Below are positions 29,997-38,974 of a stretch of 46,194 bases of DNA, piece after piece. The stretch is from GW2011-AR5 sp041645025. GTDB taxonomy: Archaea; Aenigmatarchaeota; Aenigmatarchaeia; GW2011-AR5. The stretch lies in the NCBI GenBank assembly GCA_041645025.1, contig JBAZQV010000003.1:1-46194 (forward strand). The letters are read 5' to 3'. Below the pieces are notes generated by a model, which saw nothing but the letters and a program-made list of their open reading frames with translations, was not told where the DNA came from and made no database searches. A program made the position numbers and the translations under genes. How positions within the stretch are numbered: the stretch's first letter is position 1; every line of letters begins with the position of its first letter.

Positions 29997-32722
29997 ATTA
30001 TACCCTTCCTGAAATTTTGTATGAATTCATCAAGCTTATCTTTGTCCATGCATACACCCTGTGCTAGATTTCTTCCGCCGCCACCTTTGCCAGAAAGTTC
30101 TGTACAAATTCTTTCCATAAGATCTCCTGCGTCTTCTTTTGTATCATTCCCAACAGAAATGAATACATATACTTTGTTACTGACACCGAAAAGTATTATT
30201 ATTCTTTTTGGATTAGAAACAGTTTTTGATATGGATTGCAAATGGCTTAAGTCCGCATTTTCTATTTTTTCAATAAGTACATTATTTATAATTTTCTTCT
30301 CCAGATCAAGAATAATCATTTCAGATTTTTTATTTCTGTAGGACTCCAATTGTTTTCTCATCTTCTTCCATACCACAAAAATATTTTTTGAAACGTCGAT
30401 AGTTTTTTCTCCCTGTACACCAAGTATCTGTTCAATTTCTCTTAGAAGATTTTTTTGTCCCTCTTCGTATATTTTTGAAGACTCCCCAGCAACAAAAGTT
30501 ATTCGGGATATGTTATCCTGGATGCGTTCAGTAGAAATTATTTTAATGTTTCCGACATCCTTCGTGGAGTCAAGATGAGTGCCGCCACAGGCCTCCACGT
30601 CAAGTCCTTCTATGTTTACGATTCTCAACTCTTTTCCAGGCACAGCTCCACCCTGATAAATTCGTACACCATATTTTTTTTCGGCTATATCCCTTTTCAA
30701 AAATTTCTTATCAACCTTCAATGACTTTTTCACAATATCATTGGACATTTTTTCTATCATATTCAGATCCATGTCTGTTATAGCTGCGTAGTGTGTTATA
30801 TCCAGATGAGCCTTGTCAACATCCTTGAAAGCACTAGACTGGTTAACATGATTTCCAAGAACCCGCCGTGCACATTCATTTATTATATGTGTTGCCGTAT
30901 GATGTTGTGCCAACTGCAGGCGCCTCTTCATATCTATCACGACTTTTACATCTTGCCCTTCTGAAAAATTTGGAGGACCTTTCATTTTATGAACAATCAA
31001 ATTTCCGTATTTGAAAACATCCACAAATTCTAGACCATTTATTGTACCGTTATCATGCAGTTGTCCACCAGATGTCGGATAAGCCACAGTACGATCAAGG
31101 ACAATATAGTTTCCTGATATCTTTACAACCCTCGCAAAATTTTCCAGTTTTTTGGAATCTTCATAGTAAAGAACCTGAGTAGACTCGAGTGCGCCAAGGT
31201 CCAGTTCTATATTTTTCTTTGTCGCATGTTTCTGCTCACGCTCTTCATGCATCTCTGACACAAGTGCATAAAAATTATCAGGCACAACTGTATTTTTTCC
31301 GTAGGTTTTTGCCTCTTGAGCAATTAGATCAGGTGAAATGCCATGCGAATCATAAAGTTCCAGTAAATCTTTTGTTGTTATGTCTCTGGAAGCTATTTTT
31401 GCTATTATTTGTTTTGATTTTTCTTTTGTTTTCTGATACTTGTCCTTCTCCACGTCGAATATTTTCTTCACGTCTTCTAAATTTTCAGACAACTCAGGAT
31501 ACTGAGGCTTGAGATATTTTGCATGGAGTTCGAAAAGTTTATGAATATCAATATTCCATCCGTACTTGTCAGCGAATCCCAGCATACGTCTTAGTATTAT
31601 TCTGAGATTGTAGGAATCTCCCATGTTAGAAGGAAGCGCGCCATCGTTGAACATTATGAGCAGCGCCCGGCTATGTTCTGCAATAGAATATATACCAGCA
31701 AGTGGCAGTATATTTTTCTTTAATATCTCCACGTCACAACCGACCTTTTCTGCAACAGTTTTCCACGCCTTGTTTATATCATCAACTTCATCTAAGTTGA
31801 GAAGTCCGGAATATGGAACGTATCTTTTTGTCAGGCCTTTGTCAAAACTAAGTCCAGTAATTTTTAGGAGATGTTTTATGACTATTGGAAAAGTCGCGTC
31901 ATATTGTGTATTGACGCCCTGTGAGAACCAGGCATTTCTTTCTTGTCCCATACCCATGTCGAGAACTTTCAGATCAAGCCCTTTTATCCCGGGTTGACTG
32001 ACGCCATTTCCACCAGTCTGCTCATACATCATGTAAACCTGATTGCCTAATTCACAGCCGCGGGAAAAGTATTCCATACAAGGCCCGAGATTTCCGCCAC
32101 CTGCCCACGCATCTTCATGAAATGTTATTTCCTCATTGGGAAGTCCAAGGCCTTTCTTGAGCCACGTATGTATATGACTAAAGACAAGATTCTGGTCCCA
32201 TTCTCTCGGCGGCACAAACATATGCTGCCCTATCATGCAGAATACCGTGTTGTGGGAACCGGTAATGCCAACATTATCTATGTCAACAGTACGAAAACAG
32301 AGCTGTGGAATAACAAGCTTTTTCGCAGGCGGTTCAACCTCGCCGGATATAACATAAGGCTGGAAAGCCGCTATGGAAGCATTAGTGTACTCCACGGTAG
32401 GATTCCATCTTGCAACTATTGGGTATCTCCTTATGGGCGTATATCCAAATTTCTTGAACATCTTGGAAAAATGCTTCCACACTTCTATGTAATCTAAAGC
32501 GTGCTTAGCTGGTGTGTTGCCGATGAAATCGAATGGTATGGTGCCGCAGGCCGGATCACCGCAAACATTACGTTCTTTGACAGACCAGAAGGGTTTCTTG
32601 CAGTTACTGCAAATACCGCGGGCAAACCCTTCGTTTTTCAGGTATTCGGTGGCGTAATATTTGTCAGGGTGACCATAAAATTCGCTGATATATTTTTTCT
32701 TCGCTTCCTTGTCGGTGAGCAT
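29993..32722 (-). CDS. alaS: Alanyl-tRNA synthetase, archaeal type
   Basis: Charges tRNA-Ala and edits mischarged Ser and Gly. The N-terminal zinc region (CSNCKKPFWS ... CGDPACG) is typical of archaeal AlaRS. The catalytic core has PIVARWNPTVEYTNASI. The editing domain shows the metal motif HHTATH followed by CGGTHLD, and the end GKGGGGRNLAQG is the C-Ala region. 909 residues from ATG 32722; the frame continues to 32758, but that would overlap the previous gene. Downstream of the L12 and glycosylase genes, a typical archaeal arrangement. Confidence 0.96.
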   Translation of the reverse strand: MLTDKEAKKKYISEFYGHPDKYYATEYLKNEGFARGICSNCKKPFWSVKERNVCGDPACGTIPFDFIGNTPAKHALDYIEVWKHFSKMFKKFGYTPIRRYPIVARWNPTVEYTNASIAAFQPYVISGEVEPPAKKLVIPQLCFRTVDIDNVGITGSHNTVFCMIGQHMFVPPREWDQNLVFSHIHTWLKKGLGLPNEEITFHEDAWAGGGNLGPCMEYFSRGCELGNQVYMMYEQTGGNGVSQPGIKGLDLKVLDMGMGQERNAWFSQGVNTQYDATFPIVIKHLLKITGLSFDKGLTKRYVPYSGLLNLDEVDDINKAWKTVAEKVGCDVEILKKNILPLAGIYSIAEHSRALLIMFNDGALPSNMGDSYNLRIILRRMLGFADKYGWNIDIHKLFELHAKYLKPQYPELSENLEDVKKIFDVEKDKYQKTKEKSKQIIAKIASRDITTKDLLELYDSHGISPDLIAQEAKTYGKNTVVPDNFYALVSEMHEEREQKHATKKNIELDLGALESTQVLYYEDSKKLENFARVVKISGNYIVLDRTVAYPTSGGQLHDNGTINGLEFVDVFKYGNLIVHKMKGPPNFSEGQDVKVVIDMKRRLQLAQHHTATHIINECARRVLGNHVNQSSAFKDVDKAHLDITHYAAITDMDLNMIEKMSNDIVKKSLKVDKKFLKRDIAEKKYGVRIYQGGAVPGKELRIVNIEGLDVEACGGTHLDSTKDVGNIKIISTERIQDNISRITFVAGESSKIYEEGQKNLLREIEQILGVQGEKTIDVSKNIFVVWKKMRKQLESYRNKKSEMIILDLEKKIINNVLIEKIENADLSHLQSISKTVSNPKRIIILFGVSNKVYVFISVGNDTKEDAGDLMERICTELSGKGGGGRNLAQGVCMDKDKLDEFIQNFRKGII

Positions 32723-32735
32723 ATTATCACATACC

Positions 32736-33710
32736 TTATAGTCTGATTTCTTTTTCAAGCCATTCGATATTTTTTTCTTTGTGTTCCCAGAATAGATTTG
32801 TAAATATATAATAATAAGCTAACCCTTTCCAGTTGCCGTATCTTTTTTCAAACTCTCCTATAATCTTCTCAGCAGGAACCAATTTTTTATTGAATAGGAT
32901 TCTGGAAAGTATTTTCTGTTCCCATACGCGGCCTTTCAGGTCAAATATGTCATGCCTTCTCAGATACTCTGCCAGAATGTTCTGGGCTGTAGCCGGTCCT
33001 ACGCCATAAAGTTTAGTTATCTCTTTTTTTGCATCTTCAGTAGGCACTTTTCTTAATTCGAATTCATCGATTTCATTTTTTGAAAAACTCTCGGAGATTA
33101 GTTTTATCATTTTATCTCTGTAGCCGACCTTCAAAATCCTTAATTCTGGTTCTGTAACATTATTCAAATCAAGCGGGTTCCAGTATACAGCCAATTCTTT
33201 ATTATCAAACTTAACCCTCTTCCCGTATTTGCCTAAAAGATTATTCATCATCTGTACTGTTCTTCTGACAGTTGCATTCTGCAGAACAATTGAAATCATA
33301 AGAAGCTCATATAAAGAATTCATGCAACTGCTTCTCATCCCTTTCCACTTCTTGAATACAGGCTTGAGGAATTTGTCGTTTTTAAACTTGTCGAAGAATT
33401 CTGCAAGGTTTTCATCAAATCCATAGCGCCAGTTAAGTTCATTTTTTATTGCTGAAAGCTCGCCTTTCGACACATCTCTATTTGAATAAACGGTCAGTTT
33501 GATTTCCGGATTATTTGCCGTACCTCTATTCTCTATTTTCAATCCGTATAGTGTCCTGTTAAAATTCATGCTTTGCCATAAAACCCCGCTTTCCCATTCA
33601 AAATCAGGCGTAGCGAAATGTTGCGGCACGTAAACGGTTCCATCAAAGTTGAATGGAGCTTTTGGGTAAATCGTGACGGAGATTTTCCTAGTCAATAAAA
33701 TTATTTTCAT
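32736..33710 (-). CDS. HhH-GPD DNA glycosylase (AlkA/OGG-like)
   Basis: A 324-residue base-excision enzyme. The N-terminal part (1-95) is a beta domain as in AlkA/OGG1. The helix-hairpin-helix is LYGVGPATAQNILAEYL (about residues 243-259), with the following FDLKGRVWEQK region containing the likely catalytic Asp. No iron-sulfur cysteines are seen at the end, unlike Nth/MutY. It may remove 3-methyladenine or 8-oxoguanine; specificity cannot be told. It lies between the L12 and alaS genes, 13 bases before alaS. Confidence 0.8.
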   Translation of the reverse strand: MKIILLTRKISVTIYPKAPFNFDGTVYVPQHFATPDFEWESGVLWQSMNFNRTLYGLKIENRGTANNPEIKLTVYSNRDVSKGELSAIKNELNWRYGFDENLAEFFDKFKNDKFLKPVFKKWKGMRSSCMNSLYELLMISIVLQNATVRRTVQMMNNLLGKYGKRVKFDNKELAVYWNPLDLNNVTEPELRILKVGYRDKMIKLISESFSKNEIDEFELRKVPTEDAKKEITKLYGVGPATAQNILAEYLRRHDIFDLKGRVWEQKILSRILFNKKLVPAEKIIGEFEKRYGNWKGLAYYYIFTNLFWEHKEKNIEWLEKEIRL

Positions 33711-33760
33711 AGCTAGCTATAATTAGAAAAAACAGAAATTAAAAGGAAATTAAAAAATCT

Positions 33761-34063
33761 CTAACCGAAAAGACTGGCAAGTCCACCGGCCGCTTCCTCC
33801 GCTTTACGTTCAACTTCTTCTTCGCTTGGGCCTTCTTGCTTCTCTGCAACCTGCGCAGGTGCAGCCGATGCAACAACTGTTGCTGTTGGCATTGCAGCCT
33901 TGCTTATCACGTCAGCTATGTCTACGCCGTCGAGTGCAGCTACAAGTGCCTTTATCTTTGACTCGTCAGGCTGTTCTACAGAAGAGACGACTTTCTTTAC
34001 GTTCTCTTCATTTATGTCTTTTCCGGCACTGTGAAGCAGTAAAGCCGAATATACGTAATTCAT
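33761..34063 (-). CDS. rpl12: Ribosomal protein L12 (P1)
   Basis: Acidic stalk protein of 100 residues: YVYSALLLHSAGKDINEENVKKVVSSV (N-terminal dimer helices), an alanine-rich hinge (TATVVASAAPAQVAEK) and the end GLASLFG, where elongation factors bind. Typical archaeal P1 proteins have the same length and ending. It is the last gene of the L1-P0-L12 string, with GGAGGAGAG before its ATG. Confidence 0.96.
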   Translation of the reverse strand: MNYVYSALLLHSAGKDINEENVKKVVSSVEQPDESKIKALVAALDGVDIADVISKAAMPTATVVASAAPAQVAEKQEGPSEEEVERKAEEAAGGLASLFG

Positions 34064-34080
34064 TTTTCTCTCCTCCTTTA

Positions 34081-34914
34081 TTATGATATTTTGTTCTCAA
34101 GGGTTTTTGCTGCCCGTTCCGCCTTTGCGAGGACCTGTTCTATGAACTCTTTTTCTATTATGTCCGCGTTTATGGCAAGCGAGCGGGCTTCCAAGAACGC
34201 CTTTTGCAGCATCATTGGCGCAGTGAATTTCGTAGGGTAACCTGTGTTTACCGAGAGGTTAACACCGCACTGCACACACTTTATGACTTCATTTATGTAA
34301 TCATCAACGCTTACGTCAAGTACACTTCTGCCATATATTGTCCCATCCTCCCAGGCACATGCAAGGTCAAGACCGATTTCCATCGGTTCCATTTTCAGTA
34401 GGCTCAAAACATCCGTAAGGTCCTGACTTATTTTTCCACCAGCCTTGCACACGATCTTGTCCTGCAAAACTGCTATCTTTCCTGCCTGCACAGATGTCTT
34501 AAGACCAACCTTCTGAAGTGTGGATATGGAAGGTCCGGGTGGCAAACTCGTTGGACCTTTTGGTATTGTAATATCATTTAAAGCAATATCGCCAGGTTTT
34601 GCTGCTGCTGGCGTTCTGGTTTCCTTCAAAAGTTTGTAAAGCTTAAACGGATTTTCATTTGTCAGAAGAAGCGCAGGTACACCAGTCAGTTTTTCTTCAA
34701 GCATTTTTATGTTACGCTTCTTAGATTTTTCGAGAGCCTTTTTTATCATAGTTTTCTTACCCATTTTTATTACCGTGGTATCGCGTATACTCTCTCGTAT
34801 CTGCTGAAGTGCACGCGACGGGAGCTTGTGCATGTTAAGTATGCCTATTACCGAGTGGTTTTCTATCAGGTTAGCTAGTTCGTCTACATGTTTCGGTTTT
34901 TCTTGTTTTAACAT
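34081..34914 (-). CDS. rplP0: Ribosomal protein L10 (P0)
   Basis: Base of the ribosomal stalk: it binds 23S rRNA and carries L12 dimers. The 277-residue chain starts with helices and LHM-like KLPSRALQQIRE; KMGKKTMIKKAL and LPPGPSISTLQKVGLKTSVQAGKIAV are the L10/P0 hallmarks. The end is short and lacks the usual alanine-rich hinge and FGF-like tail of many archaeal P0 proteins. It follows L1 directly. Confidence 0.95.
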   Translation of the reverse strand: MLKQEKPKHVDELANLIENHSVIGILNMHKLPSRALQQIRESIRDTTVIKMGKKTMIKKALEKSKKRNIKMLEEKLTGVPALLLTNENPFKLYKLLKETRTPAAAKPGDIALNDITIPKGPTSLPPGPSISTLQKVGLKTSVQAGKIAVLQDKIVCKAGGKISQDLTDVLSLLKMEPMEIGLDLACAWEDGTIYGRSVLDVSVDDYINEVIKCVQCGVNLSVNTGYPTKFTAPMMLQKAFLEARSLAINADIIEKEFIEQVLAKAERAAKTLENKIS

Positions 34915-35544
34915 CTACATCACGCCTATCTTAACTGCATTCCCCATCGTCATTTTGATATAAGCATTTTTCAACTGCGCCTTAGGAGGTATTGATTTTT
35001 TGACCTCCACAAGAACCTTCTCAACATTTTCCTTTATCTGATTGTCCTGCATATCTTCGCTACCTATGGGAATCTGTATCGTTGGAGACTCCCTAAGCAT
35101 TATTCTAACGGATTTATTTGACTCGTCTATCATGGATTTTGGGTCTTTGCCAGGTAGCAGCAGTCGCGGCATTTTACCCTTCGGACCAAGGTAACGGCCA
35201 AGCACCTTACCTACCAGTGGCATTAGCGGAGCTTCACAAACAAAGAAATCATATTTTTTTGTAAACTGTTTCGCCGCAGACTTGTTCCTCGAAAATTCTT
35301 CTATATCGTTTTTGTTAATGCCGCCGCTTATGGTGTCGGAAATTATACATACGCTAATATCTTTTCCACGGCCGTGTGGTAGCAAAACATCCTTTGAAAA
35401 TTTGTTTGCCGGGTTCTTGAGATCTATGTTCCTTATGTTAACTATGAGATCAATGGTCTGTGAGAATTTTCTCTTCTCGCCTTCCCTGATTTTCTTGATA
35501 GCTTCGTCAAGCTTCATTCCTGTGGATTCTCTGGTGACTTTCAT
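34915..35544 (-). CDS. rpl1: Ribosomal protein L1
   Basis: Binds 23S rRNA at the L1 stalk and in archaea can repress its own mRNA. The 209-residue chain includes EAPLMPLVGKVLGRYLGPKGKMP and the C-terminal IKMTMGNAVKIG; KDPKSMID also fits. ATG 35544 is chosen behind an AGGAGGG box, but TTG starts nearby cannot be excluded. Leader hairpin upstream; first gene of the L1-P0-L12 unit. Confidence 0.94.
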   Translation of the reverse strand: MKVTRESTGMKLDEAIKKIREGEKRKFSQTIDLIVNIRNIDLKNPANKFSKDVLLPHGRGKDISVCIISDTISGGINKNDIEEFSRNKSAAKQFTKKYDFFVCEAPLMPLVGKVLGRYLGPKGKMPRLLLPGKDPKSMIDESNKSVRIMLRESPTIQIPIGSEDMQDNQIKENVEKVLVEVKKSIPPKAQLKNAYIKMTMGNAVKIGVM

Positions 35545-35584
35545 ACTTATCAAAGCCCTCCTGTTGCCCAATTAGTTATTGATT

Positions 35585-35603
35585 GAAATTGCGGAGCAAT
35601 TTC
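35585..35603 (-). promoter_or_regulatory. Hairpin in the rpl1 leader
   Basis: GAAATTGC and GCAATTTC form a perfect 8-bp stem with a three-base loop, within the roughly 100-base leader between a TATA box (TTTAAATAC, 35663-35671, minus) and the rpl1 start. Archaeal L1 often autoregulates through such a leader; the sequence is not matched to a known L1 site. Confidence 0.35.
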
Positions 35604-35662
35604 TCTCGGCCCATGGCATCAGTATGTCTTGCGACACGGGTTATCTTACTTTCTGGGTAGAG

Positions 35663-35671
35663 TATTTAAAA
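35663..35671 (-). promoter_or_regulatory. TATA box of the rpl1 operon
   Basis: TTTAAATAC on the minus strand, about 120 bases upstream of the rpl1 start, giving a long leader. Confidence 0.4.
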
Positions 35672-35699
35672 GATTTCCTGGGGTCTAAAACACAGGATT

Positions 35700-36164
35700 T
35701 TAGAACTCTACCGACTCCACGTCTTTTTTACTTTCTATGCCCCGTATTCTCTCGTCCATGGAGCCTATGGATGATGCTAAGGTCTGGCGCAGCTCGCCTA
35801 TCCGGTCTTCTATACCTGTAAGCTTTCTGGAAAGATCATTGTAAATATCACTTACTTCGACTTCCACAAAATGTCTAACTTCACTGACCTTGTTATCAAC
35901 AAATACAACCTGCCTGTTTATGTCATCCTTGAAATTATCCGTACGTTTCGAGATGTCATCAACCTTTGCTAGTATCTCATCGAGTTTCTTGTTCCTCTCA
36001 TTTTCGTTGAACTTCAAAAGTTTTTCAAGCCCGCTCTTTTGTATTATTACCATCAGAATAATGAGTATCAATACAACCGTAATAGCTACCATGTCAAAAA
36101 TTTTGACAACTATGACAACCAGTACAAGTATGTACAGAGCAATGAGAACACCGTCATATTTCAT
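35700..36164 (-). CDS. Membrane-anchored coiled-coil protein
   Basis: The 154-residue chain starts with two hydrophobic helices (about residues 5-25 and 27-42) separated by KIFDM, then long charged helices with heptad-like patterns (LDEILAKVDDISKRTDNFKDDIN, EDRIGELRQTL) typical of a coiled coil. No known family. It sits between the L11 and L1 genes, interrupting the usual ribosomal protein string; reasons for this are unclear. Confidence 0.65.
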   Translation of the reverse strand: MKYDGVLIALYILVLVVIVVKIFDMVAITVVLILIILMVIIQKSGLEKLLKFNENERNKKLDEILAKVDDISKRTDNFKDDINRQVVFVDNKVSEVRHFVEVEVSDIYNDLSRKLTGIEDRIGELRQTLASSIGSMDERIRGIESKKDVESVEF

Positions 36165-36242
36165 AAGTAAGAAGAGAACTCAAAAGTTCTTAAAGTTGGA
36201 GAAAAAATTTCACGCAATTTGAAAACATTACGGATGTAATTG

Positions 36243-36719
36243 CTATTCTATCTTTATCTTGCCTTCACTGATTTCTTTTATGACATCCTTGGGACTTTTA
36301 TTGTCTACAAGTACACCAGAGCTCTGGCAGGTTCCTATAACTTGCTTTACCTTGGCCTCTAAGCCGCCTCGTATGGAATCCTTGCTTTTTGCTATTCTGA
36401 TTACAGCATCAAGGCTTATGCTTCCTGGAACAGTTCTTGTCTTGTCCTCATTAACCTTCGAAAGAACTTCCAGTTTCATTTCCTTTTTAATCATTGAAGT
36501 AACTGGCGGCGTGCCTACGCTTACAGTGAATTTCTTTGTGTCAGTATCAACAACTATCTTGACAGGAACTTCCATACCGGCGAATATAGCAGTTTTATCA
36601 TTGATTTCTTTCACAACATTTACTACATTAACGCCAAGTGGTGAGAGTGCTGGTCCTATTGGAGGTGCAGGTGTTGCTTTACCGCCGCTTACTAAAACAT
36701 CAACAGTTTCTTTTGACAT
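36243..36719 (-). CDS. rpl11: Ribosomal protein L11
   Basis: Binds the GTPase-associated rRNA region at the base of the L12 stalk. The 158-residue chain starts with VSGGKATPAPPIGPALSPLGVN, the proline-rich L11 signature, then the C-terminal rRNA-binding domain ending IRGGLEAKVKQVIGTCQS. It follows the 68-residue gene by 2 bases within the nusG operon. Confidence is high. Confidence 0.97.
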   Translation of the reverse strand: MSKETVDVLVSGGKATPAPPIGPALSPLGVNVVNVVKEINDKTAIFAGMEVPVKIVVDTDTKKFTVSVGTPPVTSMIKKEMKLEVLSKVNEDKTRTVPGSISLDAVIRIAKSKDSIRGGLEAKVKQVIGTCQSSGVLVDNKSPKDVIKEISEGKIKIE

Positions 36720-36721
36720 AT

Positions 36722-36928
36722 TTATTCAACCACTCTGTCTGGTCTATAGACTTTTAATGACTCTAAATCCCTGGCTAAGTACGAAGCAGTTTTCCCGTTT
36801 GCTTCCAACTGCAAATAATTGTTGCGTCTTGTTCTCACTGTTCCTAAAAAATGCACGTTGCGAAATCCTTTTGGAACCGCTTCAACAACATCACCTGGAT
36901 TTACACACGCTAAGTTTCTCACACGCAT
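36722..36928 (-). CDS. Uncharacterised small basic protein in the nusG operon
   Basis: A 68-residue protein starting MRVRNLACVNPGDVVEAVP. It is basic and reads as short beta strands (GDVVEAVPKGF, FLGTVRTRRNNYLQLEA, ASYLARDLESLKVY), which would suit a small barrel. It lies 2 bases downstream of nusG and 2 bases upstream of L11, so it is co-transcribed with translation and transcription factors. No homologue recognised; RNA binding is a reasonable guess. Confidence 0.6.
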   Translation of the reverse strand: MRVRNLACVNPGDVVEAVPKGFRNVHFLGTVRTRRNNYLQLEANGKTASYLARDLESLKVYRPDRVVE

Positions 36929-36930
36929 AT

Positions 36931-37371
36931 TTACTCCCTCTTCTTTTCGTACATCCTTACGGAATTGACAGAAATGGTCACAGGTATCGGTATAGCTGCC
37001 TCAAGGAATTCTACAGTTATCTCACCCTTTGTCTCGTCAACACGCGATATTTTTGCCTTCTCGCCTTTGAATGGCGAGCCTATTATTTCAACCACATCAC
37101 CGACATTGAATTTCACTTCACTCTTTTCAGCAATGAGGAACCTTTCCAACTGACCCATTGGCACATCCTTGTTTATGAAGCCGCGCACATGAGGCACACT
37201 CTTTACCGCAAGTTCTATCTCCTCAGGCTCGCCCTCTATGAATATGTAGCCGCGCAATTCCTCCGGATGGAAAAGCGATTTTATCATCAATTTCTCGTTG
37301 TGTATCTTTGTTGTAAGCGAGTCTATAACCACATTTTCTCTCCCGGTTGTCGTCCTTATTGTTGCTATCAT
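36931..37371 (-). CDS. spt5: Transcription elongation factor Spt5/NusG
   Basis: A 146-residue protein with the NGN domain (MIATIRTTTGRENVVIDSL ... SLFHPEELRGYIFIEGE, VPHVRGFI) and a C-terminal KOW motif (FNVGDVVEIIGSPFKGEKAKISRVDETKGEITVEF). It pairs with Spt4 to hold the RNA polymerase clamp closed. Located between secE and the L11 operon as in most archaea and bacteria. Confidence 0.96.
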   Translation of the reverse strand: MIATIRTTTGRENVVIDSLTTKIHNEKLMIKSLFHPEELRGYIFIEGEPEEIELAVKSVPHVRGFINKDVPMGQLERFLIAEKSEVKFNVGDVVEIIGSPFKGEKAKISRVDETKGEITVEFLEAAIPIPVTISVNSVRMYEKKRE

Positions 37372-37389
37372 TTTATCACGTTCTTTTGA

Positions 37390-37560
37390 TTACAAGCCAC
37401 CTATCAATTGTACAATTATGAATATAACAAAGCCTATTATGCCTATAACCACGAAACCAAGTCCAGTGATTTTTACAGTCTGCTTGTATTCGTTTTTATC
37501 AGGTTTTGAGGAAACAAGCAGAATCCGCCTCATCCGCTCAATAAGCGATCTCAGTCCCAT
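37390..37560 (-). CDS. secE: Protein translocase subunit SecE (Sec61 gamma)
   Basis: A 56-residue protein too short for many gene finders: MGLRSLIERMRRILLVSSKPD with an amphipathic helix, then KPDKNEYKQTVKITGLGFVV and one membrane helix (about residues 33-54). This is the shape of archaeal SecE. It is just upstream of nusG, the standard order. A TTTTAAATC box about 27 bases before the start suggests a leaderless mRNA. Confidence 0.93.
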   Translation of the reverse strand: MGLRSLIERMRRILLVSSKPDKNEYKQTVKITGLGFVVIGIIGFVIFIIVQLIGGL

Positions 37561-37615
37561 AGGTCTTTATTGCAACAAAAGATTTAAAAACAGTTTTTAA
37601 GGTACCCATTGGCTC

Positions 37616-38698
37616 TTATCTTTCAATAAAATCTATCCCGAAAAGCTTCTCTACGTCCTTTTTCTTCTCCTTGGTATAGACCTTTTGCGGGCTGAAAAGA
37701 ATTGGTGAATTAACGCCGGTTATTACTAACATTGTTCTGATGGAATCACCCAGCTCCTTCAGTATCTGTGCACCCCATATTATTTTGGCATCCGGGTTTA
37801 GGCGTGTTGCGACAGTCTCTACTATCTTCTGGCAATCCCTTATGGTGATGTCGACGCCACCGGAAACATTTATCAGTGCACCGGTTGCACCGTCTATATC
37901 TATGTCCAGGAGGGGATTGTTGAGTGCACGCTCCACTGCTTCTATTGCTCTGTTCTCACCATCACTGTCACCCATGCCTATCATGGCAAGACCGCCGTTT
38001 GTCATGACGGCTCGGATATCTGCAAAGTCAAGATTTACGAGACCTGGCCTTGTTACAAGTTCCGATATGCCCTTTACGGCATTTACAAGTATTTCATCAG
38101 CCACCTTGAATGCTGTTGGTAGTGAAACATCCGGTACAATTTCAAGCAGCTTGTCATTTGGTATAACAATCAATGTATCAACAGATTTCTGAAGTTTATC
38201 TAGACCTTCGCGGGCATTTTTCATCCTCTGTTTACCTTCCATTGTAAATGGTAATGTGACAATGCCTACCGTGAGGGCACCGGATTTCTTTGCAATATCA
38301 GCGGCTATTGGAAGCGATCCAGTACCAGTCCCGCCGCCCAGCCCGCAGGTGACAAAGGCCATGTCAGCACCTTCGAGAACCTTTTTGATTTCATTCCTAC
38401 TCTCCTTTGCCGCCTCCTCACCTACCTTCGGGTCCGCACCGGCACCAAGACCACCAGTTATCTCCTTTCCAATAAGTATTTTGATATCAGCGTCAGTGTA
38501 AAGAAGATCCTGGGCATCTGTGTTTATTGCTATTGTCTCAGCACCAACGACGCCGACTTGCATTAATCTAGAAATTGTATTGCCACCAGCGCCGCCTGCG
38601 CCTAATATTTTTATCTCTGCCTTCTTGGATTCAAGAATTTTCCTTAGTTCTTCGTCTGCTGGCGCAGATCCAATATCTTTCTGTCCTAGTATTCCCAT
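37616..38698 (-). CDS. ftsZ: Cell division protein FtsZ
   Basis: Tubulin-like GTPase that forms the division ring. The 360-residue chain has the signature GGGTGTGS (about residue 120), GAGGAGGNTISRLM near 35 and NTDAQDLL near 60; the N-terminal extension and the short C-terminus with a charged helix fit archaeal FtsZ. The ribosome binding site is GGTGATG. The minus-strand TATA-like TTAAATATA lies about 50 bases upstream. Only one FtsZ is in this window. Confidence 0.97.
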   Translation of the reverse strand: MGILGQKDIGSAPADEELRKILESKKAEIKILGAGGAGGNTISRLMQVGVVGAETIAINTDAQDLLYTDADIKILIGKEITGGLGAGADPKVGEEAAKESRNEIKKVLEGADMAFVTCGLGGGTGTGSLPIAADIAKKSGALTVGIVTLPFTMEGKQRMKNAREGLDKLQKSVDTLIVIPNDKLLEIVPDVSLPTAFKVADEILVNAVKGISELVTRPGLVNLDFADIRAVMTNGGLAMIGMGDSDGENRAIEAVERALNNPLLDIDIDGATGALINVSGGVDITIRDCQKIVETVATRLNPDAKIIWGAQILKELGDSIRTMLVITGVNSPILFSPQKVYTKEKKKDVEKLFGIDFIER

Positions 38699-38847
38699 TT
38701 CATCACCTGTCCCGAGTAAATTTAATATTTGATATTTCCTTTAAGTTATATTTAAAGTTTATAGAAGAAATTTTCGTGTTTGAAAAGCATTACAACAAGA
38801 TTTAAATAATAGTAGGAGTAGTAGTAAGAGTAGTAGGAGATGAAAAA

Positions 38848-38970
38848 ATGAAGCTAAAATGCATTCATTGTGAGCATAATTGGGAGACGAGAAAGGACAC
38901 TATTCCAAAACAATGCCCCTATTGCAAATACTCAACCTATTATCATAAGCCGATTGTAATAAGAAAATAG
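38848..38970 (+). CDS. Mini zinc-ribbon protein (40 aa)
   Basis: The product starts MKLKCIHCEHNWETRKDT and continues with IPKQCPYCKYSTYYH; two CxxC pairs (residues 5-8 and 23-26) make a zinc ribbon. A GGAG ribosome binding site precedes the ATG at 38848. Upstream lies a purine-rich repeat of TAG/GTA triplets (38809-38840). Such mini ribbons are frequent in archaea. It ends 5 bases before the convergent FKBP gene. Confidence 0.75.
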   Translation: MKLKCIHCEHNWETRKDTIPKQCPYCKYSTYYHKPIVIRK

Positions 38971-38974
38971 AATT

